This document shows positions 1 through 7,821 of a DNA stretch of 21,182 bases, in pieces. Location: the NCBI GenBank assembly GCA_964614215.1, contig CAZTKP010000033.1:1-21182 (forward strand), given 5' to 3'. The DNA comes from CAZTKP01 sp964614215. GTDB taxonomy: Bacteria; UBP6; UBA1177. The position numbers were made by a program, and so were the translations under genes. Under the pieces are notes generated by a model. The model ran no database searches. It was given only the letters and a program-made list of their open reading frames with translations, and was not told the DNA's origin. The stretch's first letter is position 1. Each line of letters starts with the position of its first letter.

Positions 1-1761
1 TCACATCTCCAGTTCCATATATTCTTCCATAAGCTCATCAAGTTCAGCCTTTGCCTTTTCATACTCTACTGAAAGATCGTTCATCTTTTCAGGACTGATT
101 GTAGTGTCTGAAAAAGACTTTTCAAGTTTTGCAACTGCCTGTTCTTTTTGAGGAATCAGCTTTTCAAGCTCTTCAAGTCTCAGTCTCTGGGCATAGGTCA
201 GTTTTGCCTGATTTTCCTCGTTATGTCTCGGCTTTACAACTGCTGGAGCCGGTTCAGATTCCTTCTGCTGTGTCTGCTTTTTCACTTTTCTATTCTTTAT
301 CCAGTCAGTAGCATTCCCGACAAAACTTTCAAAACTGCCGTCCCCTCTTGCGATAAGAAGCGTGTCGACAGTCCTGTCCAGAAAGTACCTGTCGTGACTT
401 ACAACGATGACCGGACCTTTAAATGAGATGAGAAAATCCTCAAGAACTGAAAGTGTTTTTATATCAAGATCGTTCGTAGGCTCATCAAAGACAAGAAAAT
501 TCGGATTGCGCATAAGAACGGCAACAAGGTAGAGCCTTCTCTTCTCCCCGCCGGAAAGCTTTTCGATCGGCAGATAGTGCGTGGAGCTGTCAAAAAGGAA
601 CTTTTCAAGCATCTGAGAGGCTGTAAGATCGTAACCATCGGCAGTATGAAGCATCTCACCCTTTGACTTGACATAATCAATAAGTCTCATATCAGGCGGA
701 AGTTCTTCCGAATTCTGGTCGAAGTAACCGAAAACAGTGTTGATCCCGATATCGTAATACCCTGATTCAGCTTTAAGCCTTCCCGTGATAATATCAAGGA
801 GAGTCGTCTTTCCACTTCCGTTATCACCCATGATGCCAATACGGCTGTCCTTTTTAAACCCCATCGTGAACTTCTCAATAAGAGGAGAATCGTCCCACGA
901 GTAAGTGATGTCCTTAACTTCAAGGATCTTCTTTCCTATCCTGCGTCCCGTGACTTTAAGCTCAACAGTCTGATCAGCCTGAGGACGCTCCCTGTCCATC
1001 ATCTTGTGAACATTCTCGACACGGTCCTTTGATTTCGTGGTCCTCGCCCTCGCCCCCCTTGAAAGCCAGGCAAGCTCTCTTCTGAGGATCGTACGGATCC
1101 TATCCTCCTCAACTAAAGCGGCATTTTCATGTTCAGCCTTTTTTCTCAGATAGAAATCGTAGTTACCTTTGAAATGAAAAATGTTCGAGCCGTTTATCTC
1201 GTAGATCGAAGTGCAGACAGCATCCAGAAAATATCTGTCATGAGTCACCATCAGGACTGCTTTGTTCAATGTTTTCAGATAGTTCTCAAGCCAGACAATT
1301 GTGTCGATATCAAGATGGTTCGTAGGCTCGTCAAGTATAAGAAGATCAGGTTCTTTCACCAGAGCCTGTGCCAGAGCGACTTTTTTACGCATTCCGCCCG
1401 AAAGCTCTTCCATCTTCATGTTCAGATCATCAATGCCGAGCCTGTCAAGTATAGACCTGATGCTGACTTCCATCTCATTCTGGACTACACTGCTTTTAAA
1501 AATATGCATCGATACAGAATCTCCCGGATCATAGTCGGGATCCTGCCTGAGAACAGAGATGGTCATATCGTTATTTCTTGCGATACTGCCCGATTCCGGC
1601 TCATCGAGGTCTGCAATAATGTTCAGAAGTGTTGTCTTCCCGCAGCCGTTAACACCCACGAGAGCTATTTTCTCTCCCTCCTGAATACCGAAGGAAACAT
1701 TGCAAAAAAGAAGTCTGTCACCCTTTATGGAACTTATGCCGGATATAGAAACAAGATTCAT
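1..1761 (-). CDS. uup: ABC-F family ATPase, Uup type
   Basis: Soluble tandem ATPase of the ABC-F class. Family members act on ribosomes or DNA intermediates rather than transporting solutes. Two nucleotide-binding domains are visible. The first has Walker A GVNGCGKT (residues 36-43), signature LSGGM and Walker B LLILDEPTNHLD. The second has GDNGSGKTT, LSGGEKRR and FLVFDEPTNDLD. Between them is the Uup-typical linker with ARARTTKSKDR, and the C-terminus (about 510-586) is a charged coiled coil like the Uup DNA-binding tail. There are no membrane segments. The ATG at 1761 is chosen because GGAGG lies 4 bases upstream; an upstream in-frame ATG at 1803 would put coding sequence over the likely promoter. 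The length of 586 aa is near E. coli Uup (about 635). The gene is complete, with its TGA at positions 1-3. It could be another ABC-F subfamily (EttA or a resistance type), but the linker and tail favour Uup. Confidence 0.9.
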   Translation of the reverse strand: MNLVSISGISSIKGDRLLFCNVSFGIQEGEKIALVGVNGCGKTTLLNIIADLDEPESGSIARNNDMTISVLRQDPDYDPGDSVSMHIFKSSVVQNEMEVSIRSILDRLGIDDLNMKMEELSGGMRKKVALAQALVKEPDLLILDEPTNHLDIDTIVWLENYLKTLNKAVLMVTHDRYFLDAVCTSIYEINGSNIFHFKGNYDFYLRKKAEHENAALVEEDRIRTILRRELAWLSRGARARTTKSKDRVENVHKMMDRERPQADQTVELKVTGRRIGKKILEVKDITYSWDDSPLIEKFTMGFKKDSRIGIMGDNGSGKTTLLDIITGRLKAESGYYDIGINTVFGYFDQNSEELPPDMRLIDYVKSKGEMLHTADGYDLTASQMLEKFLFDSSTHYLPIEKLSGGEKRRLYLVAVLMRNPNFLVFDEPTNDLDIKTLSVLEDFLISFKGPVIVVSHDRYFLDRTVDTLLIARGDGSFESFVGNATDWIKNRKVKKQTQQKESEPAPAVVKPRHNEENQAKLTYAQRLRLEELEKLIPQKEQAVAKLEKSFSDTTISPEKMNDLSVEYEKAKAELDELMEEYMELEM

Positions 1762-1782
1762 TGCGCCTCCATTCTGCAATGG

Positions 1783-1810
1783 AGTATAACGGGTTCTTTT
1801 CAATTATCAA
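1783..1810 (-). promoter_or_regulatory. Probable sigma-70-type promoter of the ABC-F gene
   Basis: Read on the minus strand there is TTGATA (1810-1805), a 16-bp spacer, then TATACT (1788-1783). Each box matches 5 of 6 consensus bases. The predicted start near 1776 leaves a leader of about 15 nt containing GGAGG. It lies back to back with the kinase promoter. Inference from sequence match only. Confidence 0.5.
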
Positions 1811-1822
1811 TTTATAAAAAAA

Positions 1823-1851
1823 TTGAAACATTTTAATTAAATGTGTATCTT
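1823..1851 (+). promoter_or_regulatory. Possible sigma-70-type promoter of the kinase gene
   Basis: TTGAAA (1823-1828), a 17-bp spacer and TATCTT (1846-1851) lie about 30 bp before the kinase ATG. An alternative extended -10 (TGTGATAAT, about 1855-1863) also exists but lacks a good -35. The region is AT-rich, so chance matches are likely. Confidence 0.4.
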
Positions 1852-1879
1852 TCTTGTGATAATTTTTAGGAGATGAGCT

Positions 1880-3838
1880 ATGTCCGAAGATCAGAAATAC
1901 TGTTACGGATGTTTCAGTCCGAAGAAAAATGATTTCCAGTGTGAAATATGCGGCTACGTACACAAACCGCAAAATGAGCAGGAACACTCCCACCTCCCAG
2001 CCGGAACTGAACTCAACGGCAGATACATTGTCGGCAAGGTCATCGGAGCCGGCGGTTTCGGAATAACCTACATTGCCTTCGATCCCAAACTCAGGGTCAG
2101 ACTTGCAATAAAAGAATTCTTTCCGCGCTCAATAGCTTCCAGGAATGAAACGACTTACGAAATAAGACCATACGGAGAGGAAGAGGAAAAAGAGTTCAGA
2201 AACGGTCTCAAATATTTCCTTAACGAAGCAAGAAGCGCCGCAATGTTCGAGACAAATCAGAACGTTGTCGGTGTTAAGGACATGTTCGAGGAGTATAACA
2301 CAGCCTACATGGTGATGCCCTACATCAGCGGTATTCCCTTTGACGCTTATCTTCTCCAGAACGGCGAGACCGTTAACTTCAAGACAGCTCTTTCCATCCT
2401 TGCTCCGGTCATGGAGGCGCTTTCTGCTGTTCATGATGCCAATCTGCTTCACAGAGACATCAGTCCCGAGAACATTTTCATAACTGATGAAGGCATCCCC
2501 AAACTTATTGACTTCGGATCGGCAAGACCTACCGTTGCAAGCGATACTCTCAGCATGACACCTGTCATCAAGGAAGGTTATGCTCCGCTTGAGCAGTACA
2601 GCAGACAGGGAGAACAGGGTCCCTGGACCGATATCTATTCAATGGCGGCCACACTTTACAGAGCCGTAAGCGGCAAGATCGTTCCTCCTGCAATGGAAAG
2701 ATTCACAGATGATAAACTTCTGGATCTTTCAACCGTCTGTGATGACATTCCGGGCTATGCTGTAAAGGCAGTTGAAAAGGCTCTGAGCCTAAGAAGCGGA
2801 GACCGATTCCAGTCTATGACGGAATTTCTGAACGCATTAACTAAAGGGAAAGAAGTGGCTCCGCTGAAGTTCGATGAGGATGCTGCAATTTCATCGAACC
2901 ATAAAAAATGGCTTATCCCCAGTCTTGTGACAGCAGGGATAGTTCTCATTTCCGTTGCAGTCACTCTAATATTCTCCTCTCCTTCCAAAGAGATCATAAA
3001 AGAAAGAGTAGTCGAAAAGAAAGAGGAAGTTCCGGACGGAACAGCAAAAATAGAGTTGGCAAAAAAAGACGTTAAAACTGAGGATAAAAAAGAAGCTCCT
3101 GAAAAGGAGAAAAAGACTTTAGCAAAGAAAAAAAGAACCCCCTCAAAAAAGAAAAAGACGGCAAAGAAGAAAGACCGCACAGAAACTGCACGCAAAGAGG
3201 AGCCTAAAAAGGAAGAACAGCCTGAAAGAAAAGAAACATCCGGCGTATCAATGGGCGGAAAGAACTACATCTATGCCGAGCAGGCTGAAAAAGGCCTAAG
3301 TGCCGATGAATACTTTAAAAAAGGATACAAGTATGAACTGGCTAGAAATATGCCTCAGGCAAGAACATACTACGATTCAGCATGCAAAAAGAGTCACGCA
3401 ATGGGCTGTTACAGACTCGGCAACCTCAATAAGGACGAAAAAACGCTTACCAAGGCAAGAAAACTATTTTCAAAGGAATGCAGCCGTGGAAAATCCTGTA
3501 CGAACTATGCCAACATGCTTCTAAAAGGTGAAGGCGGACCGAAAAGCCCTTTCGAGGCCACGACTACTCTTGCAAAACAGTGCTCATCAGGAAGTGTATC
3601 AGGATGTTATCTTCTTGCCGAGATATGGGAAAAAGGTGAAAACATCAAGAAGGACCTTAAAAAAGCCAGAAAGTATTTCGGGTTTTCCTGTGAAAAAGGA
3701 TCAAAGGTCGGATGTTTCAAGTACGGAGAAATGCTTGAGAACGGTCGCGGAGGCCCTGCTGACAAGGCGGAAGCAAAAAAATTCTATAAGAAGGCCTGTC
3801 TTAAAGGATATGTCAAGGCCTGTATGAGATCAAAGTAA
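1880..3838 (+). CDS. Transmembrane Ser/Thr protein kinase with cysteine-paired Sel1-repeat ectodomain
   Basis: Predicted membrane-spanning Hanks-type kinase, 652 aa. Order of parts: an N-terminal zinc ribbon (C8-x2-C11, C21-x2-C24); a kinase domain (about 47-320) with glycine loop GAGGFG (56-61), ATP-anchoring K78, alpha-C E116, catalytic HRD (191-193) with N198, and DFG (211-213); a single membrane helix (344-366); a Lys/Glu-rich linker (about 370-455); and a C-terminal array of Sel1/TPR-like repeats (about 465-652). Each repeat carries a Cys pair: 502/510, 534/540, 568/576, 604/612 and 640/648. This resembles the Helicobacter Hcp proteins, whose pairs form disulfides. With the kinase inside, the repeats would be outside the cytoplasm and could be the sensory part. 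AGGAG at 1868-1872 supports the ATG. The last 9 bp overlap the convergent small gene. The kinase residues are all present, so activity is expected; ligand and substrate are unknown. Confidence 0.9.
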   Translation: MSEDQKYCYGCFSPKKNDFQCEICGYVHKPQNEQEHSHLPAGTELNGRYIVGKVIGAGGFGITYIAFDPKLRVRLAIKEFFPRSIASRNETTYEIRPYGEEEEKEFRNGLKYFLNEARSAAMFETNQNVVGVKDMFEEYNTAYMVMPYISGIPFDAYLLQNGETVNFKTALSILAPVMEALSAVHDANLLHRDISPENIFITDEGIPKLIDFGSARPTVASDTLSMTPVIKEGYAPLEQYSRQGEQGPWTDIYSMAATLYRAVSGKIVPPAMERFTDDKLLDLSTVCDDIPGYAVKAVEKALSLRSGDRFQSMTEFLNALTKGKEVAPLKFDEDAAISSNHKKWLIPSLVTAGIVLISVAVTLIFSSPSKEIIKERVVEKKEEVPDGTAKIELAKKDVKTEDKKEAPEKEKKTLAKKKRTPSKKKKTAKKKDRTETARKEEPKKEEQPERKETSGVSMGGKNYIYAEQAEKGLSADEYFKKGYKYELARNMPQARTYYDSACKKSHAMGCYRLGNLNKDEKTLTKARKLFSKECSRGKSCTNYANMLLKGEGGPKSPFEATTTLAKQCSSGSVSGCYLLAEIWEKGENIKKDLKKARKYFGFSCEKGSKVGCFKYGEMLENGRGGPADKAEAKKFYKKACLKGYVKACMRSK

Positions 3839-4054
3839 CTTATAAACTGCAACAAAAATTAAAAATGCAGCGGAAATAACAGCAAAGAAGATAGCGATCT
3901 TTTTCTGCAAAGCCGCCCTTTTAATCGCCTTTCTTTTTTTATCCATTGCATCACGACCGGTATTAAGAGCGCTCAGCATGTCATTGACACCGTCGTTATC
4001 CTCAAGGAGAACGGTCTTACTCTGAATTTCATCGTAGTTTCTTTCTTCCGTCAT
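3830..4054 (-). CDS. Small tail-anchored membrane protein, function unknown
   Basis: I do not recognise this 74-aa protein. It has an acidic polar N-terminus (about 1-35), a strongly basic stretch (about 39-51, with KKRKAIKR and KK) and one hydrophobic helix at the very C-terminus (about 52-74, ending VAVYKLL). This suggests a cytoplasmic N-terminus held by a C-terminal anchor. It is a real gene rather than a shadow: GGAGG sits 7 bases before the ATG, it follows the SUMF1 lipoprotein gene by only 26 bp on the same strand, and its composition is protein-like. It is the last gene of the probable pepD operon and its stop lies 9 bp inside the end of the convergent kinase gene. Thr and Ser residues in the N-terminal part could be kinase targets, but that is speculation from proximity. 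Confidence 0.7.
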   Translation of the reverse strand: MTEERNYDEIQSKTVLLEDNDGVNDMLSALNTGRDAMDKKRKAIKRAALQKKIAIFFAVISAAFLIFVAVYKLL

Positions 4055-4080
4055 CTTTTAACCTCCATAAAAAAAACAGG

Positions 4081-5781
4081 TTATTCTATATCAAAAACAC
4101 ATCGAAATCCACTATATGTATAGTTTGTTATCGGACAGACATTATATCGGTAACTTGGACGCACTGCCTGCCATGTGAAATTAGACGACCCGCCCTTTAG
4201 AACTTTCTCCGTTCCATTGACCGGGCCACTTGGATCGTAAAAGGGAGAATCATCATAAAAATCAGCATCATACCAGTCATAAACCCATTCCCAGACATTA
4301 CCCGCCATATCAAAAAGACCGTATGGACTTGCACCGTCAGGTTTTGATCCCACGACAAATGTTCCTTCTGTGCCGCAGCCCGGAATTCCGGTAAGTGTCT
4401 CCATGATAACGGCAAGATCGCATGTCGCCATATCGTTACCCCAGGGAAAAATAGGTGTCTCGACCTCACAGTCATCATAAAACTCACAACCTCCCCTTCC
4501 GGCCTTTTCCCACTCTGCTTCTGTCGGAAGTCTTCCTCCGATAAATTTACAGAAAGCCATTGCACCGTAGTAGTTTACACAGTTTGCCGGCTGAGAAGGA
4601 TCTCGGTCTGAACCAATGTTACATCTGAAGTTAGTTTCGAACAGGTTGTAGTGGAAACCATATTCACTCGTATTATTGCAGAAACCTGAATCAATACACT
4701 TCTCATACTGCTCTACGGTAACCTCGTATTTCATTATCCTGTACTGTTTAAGGTTAACAAGATGATAAGGTTTTTCAGATTCGTTGCAGTAAGGGTCGCT
4801 GTGAAAATTGCACCCCATCCAGAAATCACCTTCAGGGATAGATTCATCTTCAATAAACGGCATTTTTCTGCACCTGTTCGGATATATGCTGCAGTAGTAA
4901 CCTTCAGAACACTGTCCGCAATCCACTCCGTTATCAGTTCCGCATTCCATATTCACACAGGCTTCCTGACAGTAGTTATCACTGTCACAGAACTGTCCGC
5001 TGAAACAGTCCCTGCACGTAAAACTCTGCGGATTGCCTTCCGGATCATAGATACTCAACTCTCCGCATCTTCCTTCACAGGGCATAATGCACTGTTTGGC
5101 TTCATTACAGAATTCATTGGGCGCACACTCACCGCAACTTAATTCGTACGTAAAATCATTTTCTACGACCACGATGCTGCCGCATTCCACTCCTTCACAT
5201 TTTCTGGTCTCACATTCTGAATAATCCCAGCCGTCACATTCATCAAGACAGGTTGCATAACCTCCCTTAAATACCTGGGGACTTATTTCTACGCACCTTT
5301 TTCTTGTCCCTGATTCACAAACCTCCTCACCCTCAACAAGCCCGTTACCGCACTGAGAGAAATTTCTGCAGACCACTGTGTCCCATCCGCTGCATGTTTC
5401 ATAGCACGGCGCTTTCCCATGGGTATACTTTTCAGGATCTATCTCTGCGCAATCCTTAGCATTTCCGTCACAGATCTCACCCGGTTCGACAAGGTCGTTT
5501 CCGCAGACATAGACCTTGATGCAGCTGGAAATATCATATCCGGAACAGTCATCACTGCATTTCGCTCTCCCGGACTGATAGATATCAGGATCAAGAATAC
5601 CGCATTCGATTTCCGTAGAATCACACGTTTCCCCTTCTTCCAGTATTCTGTTTCCGCAAACTGAAGTGGAAACAGCATCATTGTCGCCCAGACTCTCCGA
5701 ATCAACAAATGCACTGTCCGCACTTTCACATGAAGTTAAAAGGATAAAAATGTATAAGATGTAGGCACTCACACGTTTCAT
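4081..5781 (-). CDS. Cysteine-rich lipoprotein with C-terminal SUMF1/FGE-fold domain
   Basis: Predicted lipoprotein of 566 aa. The signal peptide ends in lipobox LTSC with lipidated C18. Three tandem repeats of about 50 residues follow (about 42-87, 93-138, 144-190), each opening with a CGNxxxExGExCD-like motif as in myxococcal disulfide-rich repeats. Three shorter Cys-rich, EGF-like modules follow (about 195-304). Residues 308-566 are a SUMF1/FGE-sulfatase fold with IPEGDFWMG, GRLPTEAEWEKAGRG, DMAGNVWEWVYDW and a terminal YSGFRCV. The Cys pair that makes true formylglycine-generating enzymes active appears absent in the segment between GGSSN and GFRC. A structural or binding role is therefore more likely than sulfatase maturation. 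Many cysteines imply an oxidising extracytoplasmic location. It lies 19 bp after the EnvC-like gene. No clear Shine-Dalgarno precedes the ATG, and a TATAAT lies 6 bases upstream of it. Confidence 0.85.
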   Translation of the reverse strand: MKRVSAYILYIFILLTSCESADSAFVDSESLGDNDAVSTSVCGNRILEEGETCDSTEIECGILDPDIYQSGRAKCSDDCSGYDISSCIKVYVCGNDLVEPGEICDGNAKDCAEIDPEKYTHGKAPCYETCSGWDTVVCRNFSQCGNGLVEGEEVCESGTRKRCVEISPQVFKGGYATCLDECDGWDYSECETRKCEGVECGSIVVVENDFTYELSCGECAPNEFCNEAKQCIMPCEGRCGELSIYDPEGNPQSFTCRDCFSGQFCDSDNYCQEACVNMECGTDNGVDCGQCSEGYYCSIYPNRCRKMPFIEDESIPEGDFWMGCNFHSDPYCNESEKPYHLVNLKQYRIMKYEVTVEQYEKCIDSGFCNNTSEYGFHYNLFETNFRCNIGSDRDPSQPANCVNYYGAMAFCKFIGGRLPTEAEWEKAGRGGCEFYDDCEVETPIFPWGNDMATCDLAVIMETLTGIPGCGTEGTFVVGSKPDGASPYGLFDMAGNVWEWVYDWYDADFYDDSPFYDPSGPVNGTEKVLKGGSSNFTWQAVRPSYRYNVCPITNYTYSGFRCVFDIE

Positions 5782-5800
5782 GAGCGTATTATACCTGAAA

Positions 5801-6622
5801 TTAGCGGCACATGAAAGAAGGATTTAGGAATTTTCCGTCTTTTGAGATAAAAACAAGTACGGTGCCTGGTTCTATCGGATTTCCGGTAGATCCTTCAAAG
5901 ATCCTTTCACCCATCTTAAGGACCTCTCCCTTTTCCTTAAGCGGTTTTTTTACATAGGCGAAGTTCATATCATAGCTTCCGGCCTCCACAATGACCATGT
6001 ATCCCCCCTTATCCATCTCGATAATATCCTTTATGAAAACGGGGAAAGGCATGTCGTCGATAGATCCGGGTTTTACAAAGATACCTCTAACATAGTTCCA
6101 GCCTCCCTTTTTTATACATGGATATGCTTTTTTCAGTTCAGGGATCACAGCCTTGACAAAACTCTGCTCCTTTTTGAAAACAAAACCTTTCTTAAGTCGC
6201 TCCATCTTATCTTTAAGCTGATTCAGCCTACCATAGCTTTCCTTAAGCTGCTTTTCCATTCTGGAAACCTCTTCCGTGCTCTTTTTCAGCTCGCTTTTCA
6301 GATAGACCAGAGACATGCTGTAAAGCTGCCTGCAGTTGGAATCAAAAAAGATACAGTTCTCTTTCATGTGCAGCGAAGATCTTATGAGAAACTTGAGCTT
6401 TTTCTTTTTGAGCAGAGCATTGAGGGCAAGTTTTTCAACTATCTCATGCTCCTGGCTGGCAACTTTTACAGCGTATTCCAGTTCTTCCGTTTCTTTTTCA
6501 ATTCTCTGCGAAATTATCTTTTCCTTAAGACTTTTCTTTTCCTGTCCGTTAACGGGCTGAGCGATCAGAACAGCAAGGATCAGAGCTGTTAAGATGCCGG
6601 ATAGATTAGAGAATCTCCTCAT
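5801..6622 (-). CDS. Exported coiled-coil protein with degenerate LytM/M23 domain, EnvC-like
   Basis: Predicted periplasmic protein of 273 aa. The signal peptide is about residues 1-26 (RR start, hydrophobic 9-22, likely cleavage near VNG/Q). A long charged coiled coil follows (about 27-146, with a break around 80-107). The C-terminal 170-270 reads like the second half of an M23/LytM peptidase: GGYMVIVEAG matches the GYGNxVxIDHG strand, FAYVKKP (221-227) sits where YAHL occurs, then KGEVLKMGERIFEGSTG, and KDGKFLNPSF matches the final NGKxVNP. The zinc-binding HxH is replaced (T254/L256), so it should be inactive. Signal peptide, coiled coil and dead LytM is the layout of EnvC, which activates division amidases, though EnvC is longer (about 420 aa). 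A TTG at 6628 is an alternative start with a GGGGG site at better spacing. The ATG overlaps the upstream lipoprotein gene by 17 bp, suggesting coupled translation. Assignment is by motif reading only. Confidence 0.65.
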   Translation of the reverse strand: MRRFSNLSGILTALILAVLIAQPVNGQEKKSLKEKIISQRIEKETEELEYAVKVASQEHEIVEKLALNALLKKKKLKFLIRSSLHMKENCIFFDSNCRQLYSMSLVYLKSELKKSTEEVSRMEKQLKESYGRLNQLKDKMERLKKGFVFKKEQSFVKAVIPELKKAYPCIKKGGWNYVRGIFVKPGSIDDMPFPVFIKDIIEMDKGGYMVIVEAGSYDMNFAYVKKPLKEKGEVLKMGERIFEGSTGNPIEPGTVLVFISKDGKFLNPSFMCR

Positions 6623-7805
6623 ATACAAAAACGAGGTCCCCCATAAACTTTATGTTATGAAAATCTCCTGCATAAGGCGGTGTCCATGCTGAGAAATCAT
6701 CTGAAGTTGATTTTTTACCGGTGTGTCTGTTGATCCTGTAAAGAAAAACCTTCCAGCTTTCCCCGTCTTTAGGCGGAATGTTCGGTGCGTCCTCGATCGA
6801 AGCCCACGGAATAAGTATCTCGGCAGACCAGCCCTTATCCTTTTCCTTGTTATCGTTAAGTTTTCCATCAACCTTTACAGCATACTTTATCCCGGAATCC
6901 CAGCCGTCGTTGCGGTTTTTCCTTCTGCCGTTAAAACTTGCATCGAACTTCACTCCGCCTGCGGAAACCTGTATCTCGTAGTATTTCTTACCTTCACCCC
7001 TCGGATCGATAAAGATCTCCACAACGTCATCATGGTCATAGATGGGATCGTCGTTATTTTTCATTTCCGCAAAAATATCATCATCCTTCACATCGAAACC
7101 GATATAAAGATACTTCCCGTCCATTACAGCCATGACCTTCGTTTTGACAGAGCTCATCTGTTTGCCCTTCACCTGCCAGAACTTGTCGTCCGCAGAAGCG
7201 TTCTTCCAGTAACTCTCTTTAAACTCGCCATCAACCTTTATATTATCTCTGGACCTTCCGGAAATAGCGTAGACCTCCATTTTCTTTCTTCTTATCTGTG
7301 GTTTTGTGATCTTCACCACACCTACTTTAAGTCTGTTATTTCCGTCGTTATATTTCTTTTCAGGCTCTGTTCTCTTCTTTCCTTTGAAAAACCCTGTGAG
7401 AATATGCATTTCATCCGTGTCAAAGCCCATAGGGATCTCTTTTATAACAGAAACATCCTTTATGATCTTTCCTGTAGCGATGTCCTTGACCTTTCCGTCC
7501 AGTATCTCGTGATCGTAGATAAACCTTTCCGTTCCCGTCTCATCCTCGAAATGAAAGAAAAGCTTCCACCCGTCCTTCAGTTTCTTGTTGAACTTCCAGA
7601 AAGTAACAAGCTTAAAACTCTCTCCATGACGCGGTTTCATCGGATCGGTATACCAGCCTAAAAGCTCGGTGTCACCGTTATCCAGAGACATTTTCACCTT
7701 CTGAGTGAACGCAGGCATATCACTTTCGCTCACAACACCTTCATGGCTTTTACATGCAGCCATTACAAAAACAACACTAACGATCAGTAAAAGGAGTTTC
7801 TTCAT
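6606..7805 (-). CDS. Lipoprotein with C-terminal CBM9-like carbohydrate-binding domain
   Basis: Predicted lipoprotein of 399 aa. The signal peptide ends in lipobox MAAC with C18. Residues about 28-185 look like a beta-sandwich with the motif GESFKLVTFWKFNKKL and FFHFED. Residues about 190-395 resemble the CBM9-like/DOMON-type family: IKVDGEFKESYWKNA at the start, LYIGFDVKDDDIFA, DDVVEIFIDPRGEG, and WSAEILIPWASI followed by SWKVFLYRINRH. Family members bind glycans or cofactors; no catalytic residues are expected. AGGAG lies 7 bases before the ATG. It sits 16 bp after pepD and overlaps the EnvC-like gene, so all three are probably one transcript. A plausible role is holding cell-envelope or extracellular polysaccharide at the outer membrane, but the ligand cannot be read from sequence. 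Confidence 0.8.
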   Translation of the reverse strand: MKKLLLLIVSVVFVMAACKSHEGVVSESDMPAFTQKVKMSLDNGDTELLGWYTDPMKPRHGESFKLVTFWKFNKKLKDGWKLFFHFEDETGTERFIYDHEILDGKVKDIATGKIIKDVSVIKEIPMGFDTDEMHILTGFFKGKKRTEPEKKYNDGNNRLKVGVVKITKPQIRRKKMEVYAISGRSRDNIKVDGEFKESYWKNASADDKFWQVKGKQMSSVKTKVMAVMDGKYLYIGFDVKDDDIFAEMKNNDDPIYDHDDVVEIFIDPRGEGKKYYEIQVSAGGVKFDASFNGRRKNRNDGWDSGIKYAVKVDGKLNDNKEKDKGWSAEILIPWASIEDAPNIPPKDGESWKVFLYRINRHTGKKSTSDDFSAWTPPYAGDFHNIKFMGDLVFVYEEIL

Positions 7806-7821
7806 CTTTTTCTCCTGAAGA

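Noticed and set aside
1129..1836. Open frame of 235 codons on the plus strand
   Set aside because: Antisense to the ABC-F gene, whose motifs are unmistakable; no protein family pattern in the shadow.
3001..3240. A-rich low-complexity DNA as a repeat array or slippage hotspot
   Set aside because: It encodes the Lys/Glu-rich linker of the kinase in frame; no regular repeat unit is visible.
4081..4860. Calling the SUMF1 domain a formylglycine-generating enzyme
   Set aside because: The catalytic cysteine pair does not appear at the expected place, and no sulfatase gene is nearby.
6723..7661. Long open frame (312 codons) on the plus strand
   Set aside because: It is antisense to the CBM9-like lipoprotein gene, has no domain-like sequence and is rich in the residues expected from a reversed charged protein.
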